A stretch of 64,000 nt of DNA from Alloyangia mangrovi. Lineage in GTDB: Bacteria > Pseudomonadota > Alphaproteobacteria > Rhodobacterales > Rhodobacteraceae. The stretch is from assembly GCF_002300555.2 (NCBI RefSeq), contig NZ_NTHN02000005.1, positions 1 to 64,000 of the forward strand. The letters are read 5' to 3'. Shown piece after piece: positions 11,273-19,757 of this stretch (its first letter is position 1; the number at the start of each line of letters is the position of its first letter). A program made the translations under genes and the position numbers. The notes below the pieces were generated by a model. The model worked only from the letters and a program-made list of their open reading frames with translations, did no database searches and was not told the origin of the DNA.

Positions 11273-12400
11273 TTATCCAGCCACGTAGCGTGCCCGCGGA
11301 CGGATCAGAGCGCCGCTCCTTGCCTGCTCGCGGGCATGGGCGATCCAGCCCGCCAGCCGCGCCGTGGCAAACAGGGTGAACCCCGCGTCCCGAGGCAGGC
11401 CATGCGCCAGTTCCAGCGCCGCCAGCCCGGTGTCGACGTTCGCCGCTTGCCCGAGCCGCGCAGAGAGCCCGCGCTGCGCGTGACGCACCGGGTGGTCATG
11501 CGGCAGTCGCTCCAGCAGCAGCCGTGACCGGGGATCACCGTCGAGATAGAGCGGATGACCATAGCCGAAGCCGTAGGGCGATTGCCCCTCCTGTGTAGCG
11601 AGGAAGGTCTCCGTCTCGCCCCGCATCGCCGCCTCCAGCGCCGCGCGCGCAAGTGCCGAGGCCCCGCCATGCCGCGGCCCACTCAGGGTTGCGAGCCCGC
11701 AGAGCAGCGCGGCAGGCAGGCTCGCCCCGGTCGAAGCAGCGATCCGCACGGCGAAAGTGGATGGGTTCAGCTCATGATCGCTCAGCAGCACCAGCGCCCG
11801 GCGAATGTCATCCTCGCCACGCCCGTCAAGGCCCCAGGCCGCCCCGAAGCGCGCCGTCAATACGCCGCCCCCGGGCCGCCCCAGCAGCGCGTTGGCGACC
11901 AGAGAGATCAGACGCGCCGCCTCCGCTCCGAAGTCGGTGTCGCTGAGATCACCGAGCGGCACCGCCCCGTCGACCTCAGCGGAGAGCGCCTGCACGGCCC
12001 GCGCCGCGGGCGTATCCCCGGCGCCGCGCCCCGGCGCGTCCGGCAACTCCAGCCGGTCAAGGCCGCAGAGATGCGTCGCCATCTGCTCGGGGGTCATGCT
12101 CTCGGCGCACTCCTCGACCGAGCGACCGCGCAGCCAGAGCATGCCGTCCCGCACCTCGGAGATACCGGTCACCAGCACCGGATCGCCCCATCGGATCGCC
12201 CGCTCGGCCACCTCGGCGCGGGCGCGCGGGCGGCGGTTCTGGCGCAGCAGCGTCTCGACGTCGGGGCGGAAATAGAGGCTGCGCCGCGCGTCCTGCGCAT
12301 CCGCCTCGGCCCGAAGCTGGCCGCGGCTGACGTAGGCATAAAGCGTCTGGGGCTTCACCCCAAGCAACGCGCAGGCTGCACCGGCATCGATCCAATCCAT
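11273..12400 (-). CDS. Citrate synthase family protein with N-terminal helix-turn-helix
   Basis: The 375-residue protein begins MDWIDAGAACALLGVKPQTL, a MerR/excisionase-like helix-turn-helix (about residues 1-60, with RSLYFRPDVETLLRQ). A citrate synthase fold follows. The catalytic elements are conserved: SDHELNPSTF, GPRHGGA, GFGYGHPLY and NVD. It could make citrate or methylcitrate, or use the citrate-synthase fold to sense CoA esters while the HTH binds DNA. In-frame starts also exist at 12409 (ATG) and 12427 (TTG); none has a clear ribosome site. A 17-bp inverted repeat lies at 12411-12427, and a CoA transferase is transcribed divergently. The HTH fusion is a known but poorly characterised architecture. 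Confidence 0.85.
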   Translation of the reverse strand: MDWIDAGAACALLGVKPQTLYAYVSRGQLRAEADAQDARRSLYFRPDVETLLRQNRRPRARAEVAERAIRWGDPVLVTGISEVRDGMLWLRGRSVEECAESMTPEQMATHLCGLDRLELPDAPGRGAGDTPAARAVQALSAEVDGAVPLGDLSDTDFGAEAARLISLVANALLGRPGGGVLTARFGAAWGLDGRGEDDIRRALVLLSDHELNPSTFAVRIAASTGASLPAALLCGLATLSGPRHGGASALARAALEAAMRGETETFLATQEGQSPYGFGYGHPLYLDGDPRSRLLLERLPHDHPVRHAQRGLSARLGQAANVDTGLAALELAHGLPRDAGFTLFATARLAGWIAHAREQARSGALIRPRARYVAG

Positions 12401-12410
12401 GGAATTCATA

Positions 12411-12427
12411 TTGATTATATTGATCAA
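12411..12427. promoter_or_regulatory. Inverted repeat between HTH-citrate synthase and CoA transferase
   Basis: TTGAT-N7-ATCAA lies in a short AT-rich stretch of an otherwise GC-rich region, directly in front of the HTH-citrate synthase start and 59 nt before the CoA transferase start. It is a candidate operator for the adjacent HTH protein. The spacing rules out an FNR box, which has N4. Confidence 0.5.
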
Positions 12428-12485
12428 GATTTACAGCCGGTCAATCCGCGCGCTTGATGGCAACACACACGACCTGGAGGCCATC

Positions 12486-13832
12486 ATGACATCCCCGTTT
12501 GATCCGCAGATTGCCGAAGCCCTCGGCGACAATCTCGCACCCGCCCCGGAGATTCATGAGATCGGGCAGGCCGAACTGCCGTCCTGCTTCCACGTCTCGG
12601 AACTGGCCACCGCCTCGCTGAAGGCGGCATCACGGGAGATTGCTCCGTTGCTTGGCGTTCGGGAGGCGGCGGTCGACCGCCGCCTAGCCTCTATGTGGTT
12701 CGACAGGACGTTGCGGCCCATCGGCTGGGAGCTGCCCTCGGCCTGGGATCCGATCGCCGGGGACTACGCGGCGAAGGACGGCTGGATCCGGCTCCATACC
12801 AATGCCCCGCACCACCGCGACGCGGCGCTCTCGGTGCTCGGCTGCGCCGCCGAGCGAGGCGAGGTCACCAAAGCCGTCGCGACATGGGACAAGGCTGCGC
12901 TCGAAGCCGCCGTGGTGGCGGCAGGCGGTGCCGTGGCGGCGATGCACAGCATGACGGAATGGGCCACCCACCCTCAAGGCAAGGCCGTGGCCGCAGAGCC
13001 TTTGATCGACTGGCGCGAGACCGGAGCTTCTGCGGCCCCTTTCGCCATGGAAGGCCTGCGGGTGCTCGATCTGACCCGCGTGCTCGCCGGACCTGTGGCG
13101 ACACGCTTCCTCGCCGCCTATGGCGCCGAGGTATTGCGCATCGACCCGCCATGGTGGGGCGAGCCGGGGGTGGAGCCGGAGGTCACATTGGGCAAGCGCC
13201 GTGCCGGACTCGACCTCACCCGCACAGAAGATCGCGCCACCTTCGAAGACCTGCTGAAGCGGGCCGACGTGCTGGTGCACGGCTACCGCCCCGGCGCTCT
13301 TGAGGGATTGGGCTATGGGCCCGAGGTGCGGCGCAGGCTCGCGCCCGGACAGATCGACGTGAGCCTCTGCGCCTACGGCTGGACCGGGCCTTGGGCGGGA
13401 CGTCGAGGCTTCGACAGCCTCGTGCAGATGAGCTGCGGCATCGCCTACGAGGGCATGCGGCGTCGAAGCGCCGCGTGCCCGGTGCCGCTGCCGGTGCAGG
13501 CGCTCGACCATGCCACGGGCTACCTCATGGCCGCCGCCGTTCTGCGCGCCCTGCGCCTCCGGCAGGCGAGCGGTCGGGTGGTCTCGGCCCGGCTGTCGCT
13601 GGCCCGCACGGGCGCGTTGCTGGTCTCGGGCGGCGCCCGTGATCTCACCGGTGCCCCCATCGTAGAGAGCGCGGCGGATCTCGCCCCGCAGATCGAGGCA
13701 ACCGGCTGGGGACCGGCGCGTCGGCTGCGCTTCCCGGTAATCCTGGACGGCCAGCCCCCGCGCTGGACTATCCCGGCCGGGCCGCTGCGGGTGGATGCAC
13801 CGTGCTGGCGGGCGGCCCAGACCGCGGGCTAG
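12486..13832 (+). CDS. CoA transferase, class III (CaiB/BaiF family)
   Basis: Family III CoA transferases move CoA between carboxylic acids through an aspartyl thioester. The 448-residue protein has an N-terminal half (1-185) of diverged CaiB fold and a typical second half starting GLRVLDLTRVLAGPVATRFL. The catalytic Asp is expected in GRRGFDSLVQMSCG. The start at 12486 has GGAGG 7 nt upstream (12474-12478). It is divergent from the HTH-citrate synthase and ends 4 nt before the convergent enoyl-CoA hydratase. The substrate is unknown; its neighbours suggest an acyl-CoA feeding into citrate or methylcitrate chemistry. The unusually long N-terminal half could be a second, degenerate CoA transferase domain. 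Confidence 0.85.
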   Translation: MTSPFDPQIAEALGDNLAPAPEIHEIGQAELPSCFHVSELATASLKAASREIAPLLGVREAAVDRRLASMWFDRTLRPIGWELPSAWDPIAGDYAAKDGWIRLHTNAPHHRDAALSVLGCAAERGEVTKAVATWDKAALEAAVVAAGGAVAAMHSMTEWATHPQGKAVAAEPLIDWRETGASAAPFAMEGLRVLDLTRVLAGPVATRFLAAYGAEVLRIDPPWWGEPGVEPEVTLGKRRAGLDLTRTEDRATFEDLLKRADVLVHGYRPGALEGLGYGPEVRRRLAPGQIDVSLCAYGWTGPWAGRRGFDSLVQMSCGIAYEGMRRRSAACPVPLPVQALDHATGYLMAAAVLRALRLRQASGRVVSARLSLARTGALLVSGGARDLTGAPIVESAADLAPQIEATGWGPARRLRFPVILDGQPPRWTIPAGPLRVDAPCWRAAQTAG

Positions 13833-13836
13833 GCGC

Positions 13837-14613
13837 TCAGCGCCCCTCGAACTTCGCGGGTCGCTTCTCGTGGAAGGCCACCACGCCCTCCTTGAAGTCC
13901 CGCGTCATGCCGCATTCACCCTGCAATTGCGCCTCGAGCAGGAGCTGACCGTCGAAGTCCTTTTCGAAGGCGCCGCGGATGGCGCGCTTGATGCGGGCAT
14001 AGGCTTCGGACGGGCCCTGCGCCAGATGCGCGGCGCGGGACTTCCAGATCGCCTCGAACTCGGCGTCGGGCACCGCCTCCCAGATCATCCCCCAGCGTTC
14101 GGCCTGCGCGGCGCTGATCCGGTCGGCGAAAAGCGCCGCACCCATGGCCTTGGCGATGCCCATCTGCCGCGGCAACATCCAAGTGCCGCCGGCGTCGGGC
14201 ATCAGGCCGATGCGGGTAAAAGCCTGCATGAAGAAGGCGCTCTCGGCGGCGATCACCACGTCGGCGGCCAGCGCGAGGTTGGCCCCGGCCCCTGCCGCCG
14301 CGCCGTTCACCGCGGCGATGGTCGGACGCGGGCAATCGACCAGCGCGCTCAGCATGGGCATGTATTCATCGCGCAGCACCCGCTCGAGGTCGATGTTCGC
14401 CGCGCTCTCGCGGTCGCCAAGGTCCTGCCCCGAGCAGAAGGCCCGGCCTTCGCCGGTCAGGACCACCACCCGCGCCTCCTTGCCGCCCGCCTGGATGGCA
14501 TGGGTCAGCTCGGCCCTCATCGGCGCCGAGAGCGCGTTCATCACGTCGGGCCGCGCCAGGGTGATCAACGCCACGTCGTCGACGATCTCGTAGCGGATGG
14601 TGTCGTAATGCAT
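13837..14613 (-). CDS. Enoyl-CoA hydratase/isomerase, PaaG-like
   Basis: The 258-residue crotonase-fold protein has both oxyanion-hole segments (AFCSGQDLGDRE and NGAAAGAGANLALAADV). It also has IGLMPDAGGTWMLPR, where the Asp matches the catalytic residue of PaaG-type isomerases rather than the Glu of classical hydratases. PaaG isomerises ring-1,2-epoxyphenylacetyl-CoA to the oxepin; no other paa gene is near, so a related beta-oxidation isomerase is equally possible. The start at 14613 gives the family length, although an open frame continues upstream to 15306. It converges on the CoA transferase with only 4 nt between stops. Confidence 0.87.
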   Translation of the reverse strand: MHYDTIRYEIVDDVALITLARPDVMNALSAPMRAELTHAIQAGGKEARVVVLTGEGRAFCSGQDLGDRESAANIDLERVLRDEYMPMLSALVDCPRPTIAAVNGAAAGAGANLALAADVVIAAESAFFMQAFTRIGLMPDAGGTWMLPRQMGIAKAMGAALFADRISAAQAERWGMIWEAVPDAEFEAIWKSRAAHLAQGPSEAYARIKRAIRGAFEKDFDGQLLLEAQLQGECGMTRDFKEGVVAFHEKRPAKFEGR

Positions 14614-14696
14614 GGGGTCCTCCAGGTTGGCGCGGCTGCGCGGGGGAACTCTCCCCCGCGCGCGCCCGGGGTGCAAGACCCCTTGGTCAACCTGCC

Positions 14697-15221
14697 TCAG
14701 ACCCGGCCGAGCGCTGCGATCAGCGCCAGCGCGTCCGCACTCGGGCGAGTCTCGATACGGGTGTAGACGGCACCGTCGATGGTGCGCTCCAGCATGCGGT
14801 TCTCGACCATTGTGCGGCGGATTTGCGCGGCGTCCCTGAAGGCGCAGAGCGTGTCGATCCGGGCACTGATCTCGCGCTCGGTGAAGCTCTGCCGAGGTGG
14901 AATGCGGGCCCAGAGCGGCCAGAGGCAGAGCGCCTGCATCGCCGTCCTCCCGGGAAACCGCAGCAAGCGCGCCTGCCCGTCGAAATGGCGCAGGGCGCGT
15001 GAGACCTGTCTTACGTCGGGCCGCGGAGCGGGTTCGGTCTGCGCGCGCAGGTGCTGGTAGTTGCGGTAGCCCGCAGCCTTTGCGATCAGCCCGAGCATCT
15101 GCTGGTGCGACGGCGGTGTCTCGAGGCCGGCCCGCAGCGCACGGGCGAATTGCGAGAGATCGTCGATGGCAAGCGGGATTGCCTCCCGCGACGGGGCATT
15201 GATCTTCATCGGATGGGTCAT
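14697..15221 (-). CDS. DUF2087 domain-containing protein
   Basis: The 174-residue protein has a C-terminal DUF2087 region (about 85-170; SRALRHFDGQARLLRFPGRT and FTEREISARIDTLCAFRDAA), a winged-helix-like fold found in putative regulators. The N-terminal part contains HQQMLGLIAKAAGYRNYQHL, a small helical motif also seen at the front of several glyoxalase-superfamily and regulatory proteins. The start at 15221 is backed by two GGAGGAT boxes immediately upstream. The function is unknown; a DNA-binding or RNA-binding role is a guess from the fold. No obvious partner gene is linked. Confidence 0.75.
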   Translation of the reverse strand: MTHPMKINAPSREAIPLAIDDLSQFARALRAGLETPPSHQQMLGLIAKAAGYRNYQHLRAQTEPAPRPDVRQVSRALRHFDGQARLLRFPGRTAMQALCLWPLWARIPPRQSFTEREISARIDTLCAFRDAAQIRRTMVENRMLERTIDGAVYTRIETRPSADALALIAALGRV

Positions 15222-15403
15222 CGGATCCTCCAGATCCTCCGGCGCCTTTTGCCCGACCCCTTGCGGGGCTGGAGTTCCGCCCTTGTCCGTCAGGCATCGC
15301 CGGCATGTCCGGAGAGGTCTGCGATCCAAAAAGCAGGTTCAGCGTGCCCGGATCAGCCGGACGGCGGAGACTGGGTGAACTGCCGACCCTGCAGGTAGTC
15401 CTA

Positions 15404-15901
15404 TCAGGAGGAGGGGTTTTGGTCCAGAATGCGCTTCAGCCGGGCCTCTTCCTCGGGGCTGAGCCGGGCCTCGGTGCTCGCCTCGGCGCGCGAGCGACCG
15501 CGCAGGTAGACCGCCGCGAGGATCAGCGCCAACACGAAGAGGATCGGCCCGGCGGCCCAGAGCAGCCAGTTCCAGCCGCGGGTGGTGGGCTGCAGCAGGA
15601 CGAATTCGCCGTAGCGGTCCACGAGATAGGCAACCGCCTCGTCGTCAGTGTCGCCCGCCACCAGCCGCTCGCGCACCAGCAGGCGCAGGTCGCGGGCAAG
15701 CGCGGCATTGGAATCGTCGATGTTCTCGTTCTGGCAGACGAGGCAGCGCAGGTGTTTCGACAGCTCGCGCGCCCGCGCCTCGAGCGCCGGGTCCGCGAGC
15801 ATCTCGTCGGGCTGCACCGCATGCACCACGGCCGCCTCCATCAGCGGAAGGGCAAGCAGCGCCAGCAAGAGCAGCGCACGGAAGGGCTTTGCGAAAGTCA
15901 T
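15404..15901 (-). CDS. ccmH: Cytochrome c-type biogenesis protein CcmH
   Basis: CcmH keeps apocytochrome cysteines reduced and helps present them to the heme lyase CcmF. The 165-residue protein has a cleavable signal (about 1-28), the LRCLVCQNENIDDS motif with Cys53 and Cys56, and a transmembrane helix near residues 110-132 followed by a charged cytoplasmic tail. This matches the short (CycL-type) CcmH. Its ATG overlaps the ccmF stop by 4 nt (15898-15901), as expected for partners in the same complex. Confidence 0.95.
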   Translation of the reverse strand: MTFAKPFRALLLLALLALPLMEAAVVHAVQPDEMLADPALEARARELSKHLRCLVCQNENIDDSNAALARDLRLLVRERLVAGDTDDEAVAYLVDRYGEFVLLQPTTRGWNWLLWAAGPILFVLALILAAVYLRGRSRAEASTEARLSPEEEARLKRILDQNPSS

Positions 15902-17865
15902 TCCGCCGGCACTCCGCGCGCCGGTGCCGTCTTGCGCGCGCCCGCGGCGACGCGGAAGCGGCGGTCCGACAGGCTGAGGGCACCGCCGAGCGCCATGAGG
16001 ATCGCCCCGCCCCAGATCCAGTTGGCCAGCGGTTTCACGTAGACCCGCATGGTCCAGCCACCGCCCGCCTGCGCATCGCCCAGCACCACATAGACGTCCC
16101 GCAGGAAGCCGCCGTCGATGGCCGCTTCGGTGGTCGGCATCCCGGCCACCGGATAGCTGCGCTTCTCGGGGTAGAGATGGGCAATCTCGGCCCCGTCCCG
16201 GCGCAGCGAGACCTCTCCCATGTCCGAGAAGTAATTGGGACCCTGCACGCGCTCGACGCCGAGCAATTCAAGCTCGTAGGCCCCGACGGTGAAGGGGGCG
16301 TTCATCTGCGCGACGCGGATGTCCTCTTCTTCCCAGGCCATCAGCCCGGCAACGCCCAGCATGGTGACGCCAAGACCCGCATGAGCCACCGCCTTGCCCC
16401 AGTCGGCGCGCGGCAGCCGCGCGAGGCGGCGCCAATCGCGGCTCTGGCCGATGCGGCCGAGCAGATCGGTGGCCGAGCCAGCGACGAGCCAGGTGCCGAG
16501 GAAGACCCCGATCGGCCCCATCAGGCTGCGTCCGGTCTGCATCGCCCAGACCAGACCCGCCAGCGCCAGGGCCAGCACCAGTGCCGGCACCAGCTGCTGA
16601 ACCACCCGGCCGAGCTTGCCGCGTTTCCAGCTGATCATCCCGCCGATTGGCAGGATGAGCCCCAGCAGGACCATGAAGGGCGTAAAGGCCATGTTGAAGA
16701 ACGGCGCCCCGACCGAGAGCTTGCGGCCGAAAAGCATCTCGGCGACCAGCGGCCAAAGCGTGCCGGTGAAGACGACGAAACAAGCCACCGCCAGCAGGAT
16801 GTTGTTCACCACCAGCGCCGACTCGCGGCTGACGAGGCCGAAGACGCCCTTGGCCTGCATGACGCCCGCGCGGGCGGCGTAGAGCGTCAACGCGCCGCCA
16901 GTGAAGAAGACGAGGATGCCGAGGATGAAGACCCCGCGCTGCGGATCGCTGGCGAAGGCGTGGACCGAGGTCAGAACGCCCGAGCGCACGATGAAGGTGC
17001 CAATGAGCGAGAAGCCGAAGGCGAGGATCGCCAGCAGGATGGTCCAGCTCTTCAGCGCCTCGCGCTTTTCGACCACGATGGCCGAGTGCAGCAGCGCCGC
17101 CGCCAGCAGCCAGGGCATGAAGGAGGCGTTCTCGACCGGGTCCCAGAACCAGAAGCCGCCCCAGCCCAGTTCGTAATAGGCCCACCAGGAGCCGAGCGCG
17201 ATGCCGATGGTCAGGAACACCCAGCTCAGCAGAGTCCAGGGGCGCACCCAGCGGCCCCACGCCGCATCGACACGTCCCTCGATCAGCGCCGCGACCGCGA
17301 AGCTGAAGCAGATCGAAAGGCCGACATAGCCGAGGTAGAGGAACGGCGGATGGAAGGCGAGCCCCGGGTCCTGCAGCAGCGGGTTGAGGTCCTGCCCGTC
17401 GAAGGGCGGCACCGCGAGGCGCAGGAAGGGGTTCGAGGTGAAGAGGATGAAGGCGAAGAAGGCCACAGCGACCGAGGCCTGCACCGCGAGGACCCGCGCC
17501 CGCAGCGTCGGCGGCAGGTTGCCCCCGAACCAGGCCGCCATCGCGCCGAAGAGCGCCAGGATCAGGACCCAGAGCAGCATCGAGCCCTCGTGGTTCCCCC
17601 AGACGCCGCTGATCTTGTAGAGCAGCGGCTTGGCGGAATGCGAGTTCAGCACCACCAGACGCAGCGAGAAGTCGGAAACGATGAAGGCGTGCATCAGCGC
17701 GCCGAAGGACAGCGCGACAAGCAGGAACTGGGCCGTGGCGGCGGGCTCGGCGACGGCCATCCAGCCGGGCCATCGCTTCTGCGCCCCGATCATCGGCACC
17801 ACCGCCTGCACGCAGGCGACGAGGAAGGCGAGGATGAGCGCGAAATGTCCGAATTCGGTGATCAT
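15898..17865 (-). CDS. ccmF: Cytochrome c heme lyase subunit CcmF
   Basis: CcmF ligates heme to CXXCH motifs of periplasmic cytochromes c. The 655-residue polytopic protein contains the tryptophan-rich WWD-type motif WGGFWFWDPVENASFMPWL, and WGNHEGSMLLWV near the N-terminus. A long periplasmic domain precedes the last helix. The ATG at 17865 gives MITEFGHFALILAF, the family start, although the frame is open to 18033. It is followed by overlapping ccmH. ccmE, ccmG and ccmI are not adjacent. The gene is full length without visible lesion. Confidence 0.95.
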   Translation of the reverse strand: MITEFGHFALILAFLVACVQAVVPMIGAQKRWPGWMAVAEPAATAQFLLVALSFGALMHAFIVSDFSLRLVVLNSHSAKPLLYKISGVWGNHEGSMLLWVLILALFGAMAAWFGGNLPPTLRARVLAVQASVAVAFFAFILFTSNPFLRLAVPPFDGQDLNPLLQDPGLAFHPPFLYLGYVGLSICFSFAVAALIEGRVDAAWGRWVRPWTLLSWVFLTIGIALGSWWAYYELGWGGFWFWDPVENASFMPWLLAAALLHSAIVVEKREALKSWTILLAILAFGFSLIGTFIVRSGVLTSVHAFASDPQRGVFILGILVFFTGGALTLYAARAGVMQAKGVFGLVSRESALVVNNILLAVACFVVFTGTLWPLVAEMLFGRKLSVGAPFFNMAFTPFMVLLGLILPIGGMISWKRGKLGRVVQQLVPALVLALALAGLVWAMQTGRSLMGPIGVFLGTWLVAGSATDLLGRIGQSRDWRRLARLPRADWGKAVAHAGLGVTMLGVAGLMAWEEEDIRVAQMNAPFTVGAYELELLGVERVQGPNYFSDMGEVSLRRDGAEIAHLYPEKRSYPVAGMPTTEAAIDGGFLRDVYVVLGDAQAGGGWTMRVYVKPLANWIWGGAILMALGGALSLSDRRFRVAAGARKTAPARGVPAE

Positions 17866-17962
17866 GCCTTGCTTATAGGCACCAAGGCAACGCCCGGCCA
17901 ACGGAATTCGTCGGCCGGGCGGGATCACTTTGTCGCGGGGGTGCGCGGGCCGGGGCCTGCGA

Positions 17963-18514
17963 TCAGTCCATCCGGCGCAGGTAGGTCCAGGTGGGTACGG
18001 CGGAATTGCGCGCCACCGAGAAGGCCTCGGCATCGCCGATGTACTCGAAGCCGCAGTTGGTCAGCACCCGGGCCGAGGCCGCGTTGTCCTGAAAGACCGA
18101 GGCGAACATCGTGGCGCTGCCGAAGGGGTTGGCCTGCACCATGGCACGGACCGCCTCGGAGGCGTGGCCGGTGTTCCAGAACGGCGGCGCGACCCAGTAG
18201 CCGATCTCGGCCTGGTTGCCGTCGGTCAGGCGCTCGAGCGAGATCAGGCCCATCACCTCGGCACCACCCTGCTCGGAGGCATCCATCGCCCAGACGTCCT
18301 CGACCCGCTTGGGGTCCGTGGCGCGAGTGATGAAGGCCTCGGTGGCGCCCGGCGGCAGCGGGTGCGGAATCGAGGTGGTCATGCGCGCGAGGCGCAGCTC
18401 GGACGTGTAATGCGCAATCAGCCCGGCATCCGAGCGGCGCAGCGGCCGCAGCAGGAAGCGGGGTGTCTCGATGACCGGTTGCGCGGTCAGCTGGTCGTCT
18501 TCGGCCAGACTCAT
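17963..18514 (-). CDS. GNAT-family N-acetyltransferase (RimJ/RimL type)
   Basis: The 183-residue protein starts a typical RimJ/RimL-like domain: ETPRFLLRPLRRSDAGLIAHY near residue 16, IGYWVAPPFWNTGHASEAVRA (acetyl-CoA loop), and NAASARVLTNCGFEYIGDA near the end. These enzymes transfer acetyl groups to protein N-termini or small amines; the substrate here is unknown. ATG 18514 is chosen because AGGAG lies 7 nt upstream; an in-frame ATG at 18529 lacks one. It lies between ccmF and rpmA on the same strand, possibly in the ribosomal-protein transcript. Confidence 0.88.
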   Translation of the reverse strand: MSLAEDDQLTAQPVIETPRFLLRPLRRSDAGLIAHYTSELRLARMTTSIPHPLPPGATEAFITRATDPKRVEDVWAMDASEQGGAEVMGLISLERLTDGNQAEIGYWVAPPFWNTGHASEAVRAMVQANPFGSATMFASVFQDNAASARVLTNCGFEYIGDAEAFSVARNSAVPTWTYLRRMD

Positions 18515-18627
18515 GGTGTTGCTCCTCATGTCGCGAGAGTTCCCGCGGGCCGCTTCGTCTCCCCCCCGAAACGGAGAAGGGGACCGGCCCGTGCCGATCC
18601 CCTCCAATTTTTCGATCCGGGATCGGC

Positions 18628-18897
18628 TTACTCAGCAGCCTCCGCCAGCGGCAGGACGGAAACGAAGGTGCGGCCCTTCAGGCCCTTGTGGAATTTGACC
18701 GAGCCTTCGGCCACGGCGAAGATCGTGTGATCCTTGCCCATATCCACGCCTTCGCCCGGCCAGAACTTGGTGCCGCGCTGACGGATGATGATGTTGCCCG
18801 GGTTGGCCGCCTGGCCACCGTAGAGTTTCACGCCGAGACGGCGGCCAGCGGAGTCGCGGCCGTTACGGGAGCTACCGCCTGCTTTTTTATGTGCCAT
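18628..18897 (-). CDS. rpmA: 50S ribosomal protein L27
   Basis: L27 reaches toward the peptidyl-transferase centre. The 89-residue protein begins [20 protein letters not shown] and continues with [18 protein letters not shown], all standard. There is no N-terminal cleavage extension of the firmicute type. It lies 23 nt downstream of rplU on the same strand, the near-universal order, and is expected to share the rplU promoter. Confidence 0.98.
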   Translation of the reverse strand: MAHKKAGGSSRNGRDSAGRRLGVKLYGGQAANPGNIIIRQRGTKFWPGEGVDMGKDHTIFAVAEGSVKFHKGLKGRTFVSVLPLAEAAE

Positions 18898-18920
18898 GGG
18901 TTGGTCTCCTTAACTGTCTA

Positions 18921-19484
18921 TCAGGCCAGGGTCTTGGCCTGTTCAACCCACTCGGGCTTCACCTTGACGGCGTCGAAGCTCTCGGGGTCAACGGCTGCGA
19001 GCTGTGCGAAGGTGGCGATGCCGGCTTCGTTCAGCTTCTTGGCGGCGGCGGGGCCGACACCGGTGATCTTGGTCAGGTCGTCGCCTGCGGCGGCAGCAGC
19101 TGCCTTCGGAGCAGCGGCTTTCGGTGCGGAGGCGGCGCCAGCGGCGGCCTTCACGCCGGTGCCTTCGGCGCCGGATGCGAGGATCTCGGTCACGCGCAGC
19201 AGGGTGAGCTGCTGACGGTGGCCGCGGGTACGCTGCGAGCCGTGCTTACGGCGACGCTTGACGAACTTGATGACCTTCTCGCCCTTGATCTGGTCGATCA
19301 CGGTCGCCTGGACGGCAGCACCGGACACGAGCGGAGCACCCACGGTGACGCTGTCGCCGCCGAGGATCAGGACTTCGTTGAACTGAACGGTTTCACCCGC
19401 GTCTGCAGCCAGCTTCTCCACGCGGAGCACGTCGCCCGCCTGGACCTTATATTGCTTGCCGCCGGTTTTCATCACCGCGAACAT
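18921..19484 (-). CDS. rplU: 50S ribosomal protein L21 with C-terminal helix-hairpin-helix extension
   Basis: Residues 1-102 are ordinary L21 (MFAVMKTGGKQYKVQAGDVL, VKRRRKHGSQRTRGHRQQ). The protein then continues for 85 residues: an Ala/Lys/Pro-rich linker (about 105-134) and a helix-hairpin-helix-like segment (DLTKITGVGPAAAKKLNEAG, 136-155, then IATFAQLAAV). The hairpin resembles the nucleic-acid-binding or TfoX/L21-associated hairpins seen fused to L21 in Rhodobacterales. Its role on the ribosome is unknown to me. It is the first gene of the rplU-rpmA operon and has a good promoter at 19645-19673. Confidence 0.95.
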   Translation of the reverse strand: MFAVMKTGGKQYKVQAGDVLRVEKLAADAGETVQFNEVLILGGDSVTVGAPLVSGAAVQATVIDQIKGEKVIKFVKRRRKHGSQRTRGHRQQLTLLRVTEILASGAEGTGVKAAAGAASAPKAAAPKAAAAAAGDDLTKITGVGPAAAKKLNEAGIATFAQLAAVDPESFDAVKVKPEWVEQAKTLA

Positions 19485-19644
19485 CTGCGTCTTCCTTTGT
19501 CTACCGCGTCCTGTGGCGCCCCGGTTTGTTGGAGACTTCGTGGTGCGGGTCGGCCCGCTCCGCCGTCGAACAGCGCGCCCTTTCGGGCTGTATGGATGTA
19601 AGAATCGAAAGCGGGGCGCACAATGGCCCCGTCACGAGGCCCGG

Positions 19645-19673
19645 CTTATCGGGGCAAATTGCCCATGTGTCAA
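19645..19673 (-). promoter_or_regulatory. Promoter of rplU-rpmA
   Basis: On the minus strand a consensus -35 TTGACA (19673-19668) and a -10-like GATAAG (19650-19645) are spaced by exactly 17 nt. They are about 160 nt upstream of rplU, leaving a long leader. No other candidate of this quality is seen in the 273-nt gap upstream of rplU. Confidence 0.6.
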
Positions 19674-19757
19674 CCCGCGCAGAGCGGTTTTGGCGCCTTA
19701 TTTTGCGGGCCGTCCGGCAAGGCGTCCGCCCCGCTGAGTCACCTGCCCCGCTCCGAC

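Noticed and set aside
12411-12427. FNR/FnrL box TTGAT-ATCAA between HTH-citrate synthase and CoA transferase
   Set aside because: The half-sites are 7 nt apart; FNR needs 4. It was kept only as a generic inverted repeat.
15889-18330. 813-residue plus-strand frame opposite ccmF
   Set aside because: It is the complementary reading of ccmF and neighbours, rich in Arg/His/Gln/Pro, the usual shadow in GC-rich DNA.
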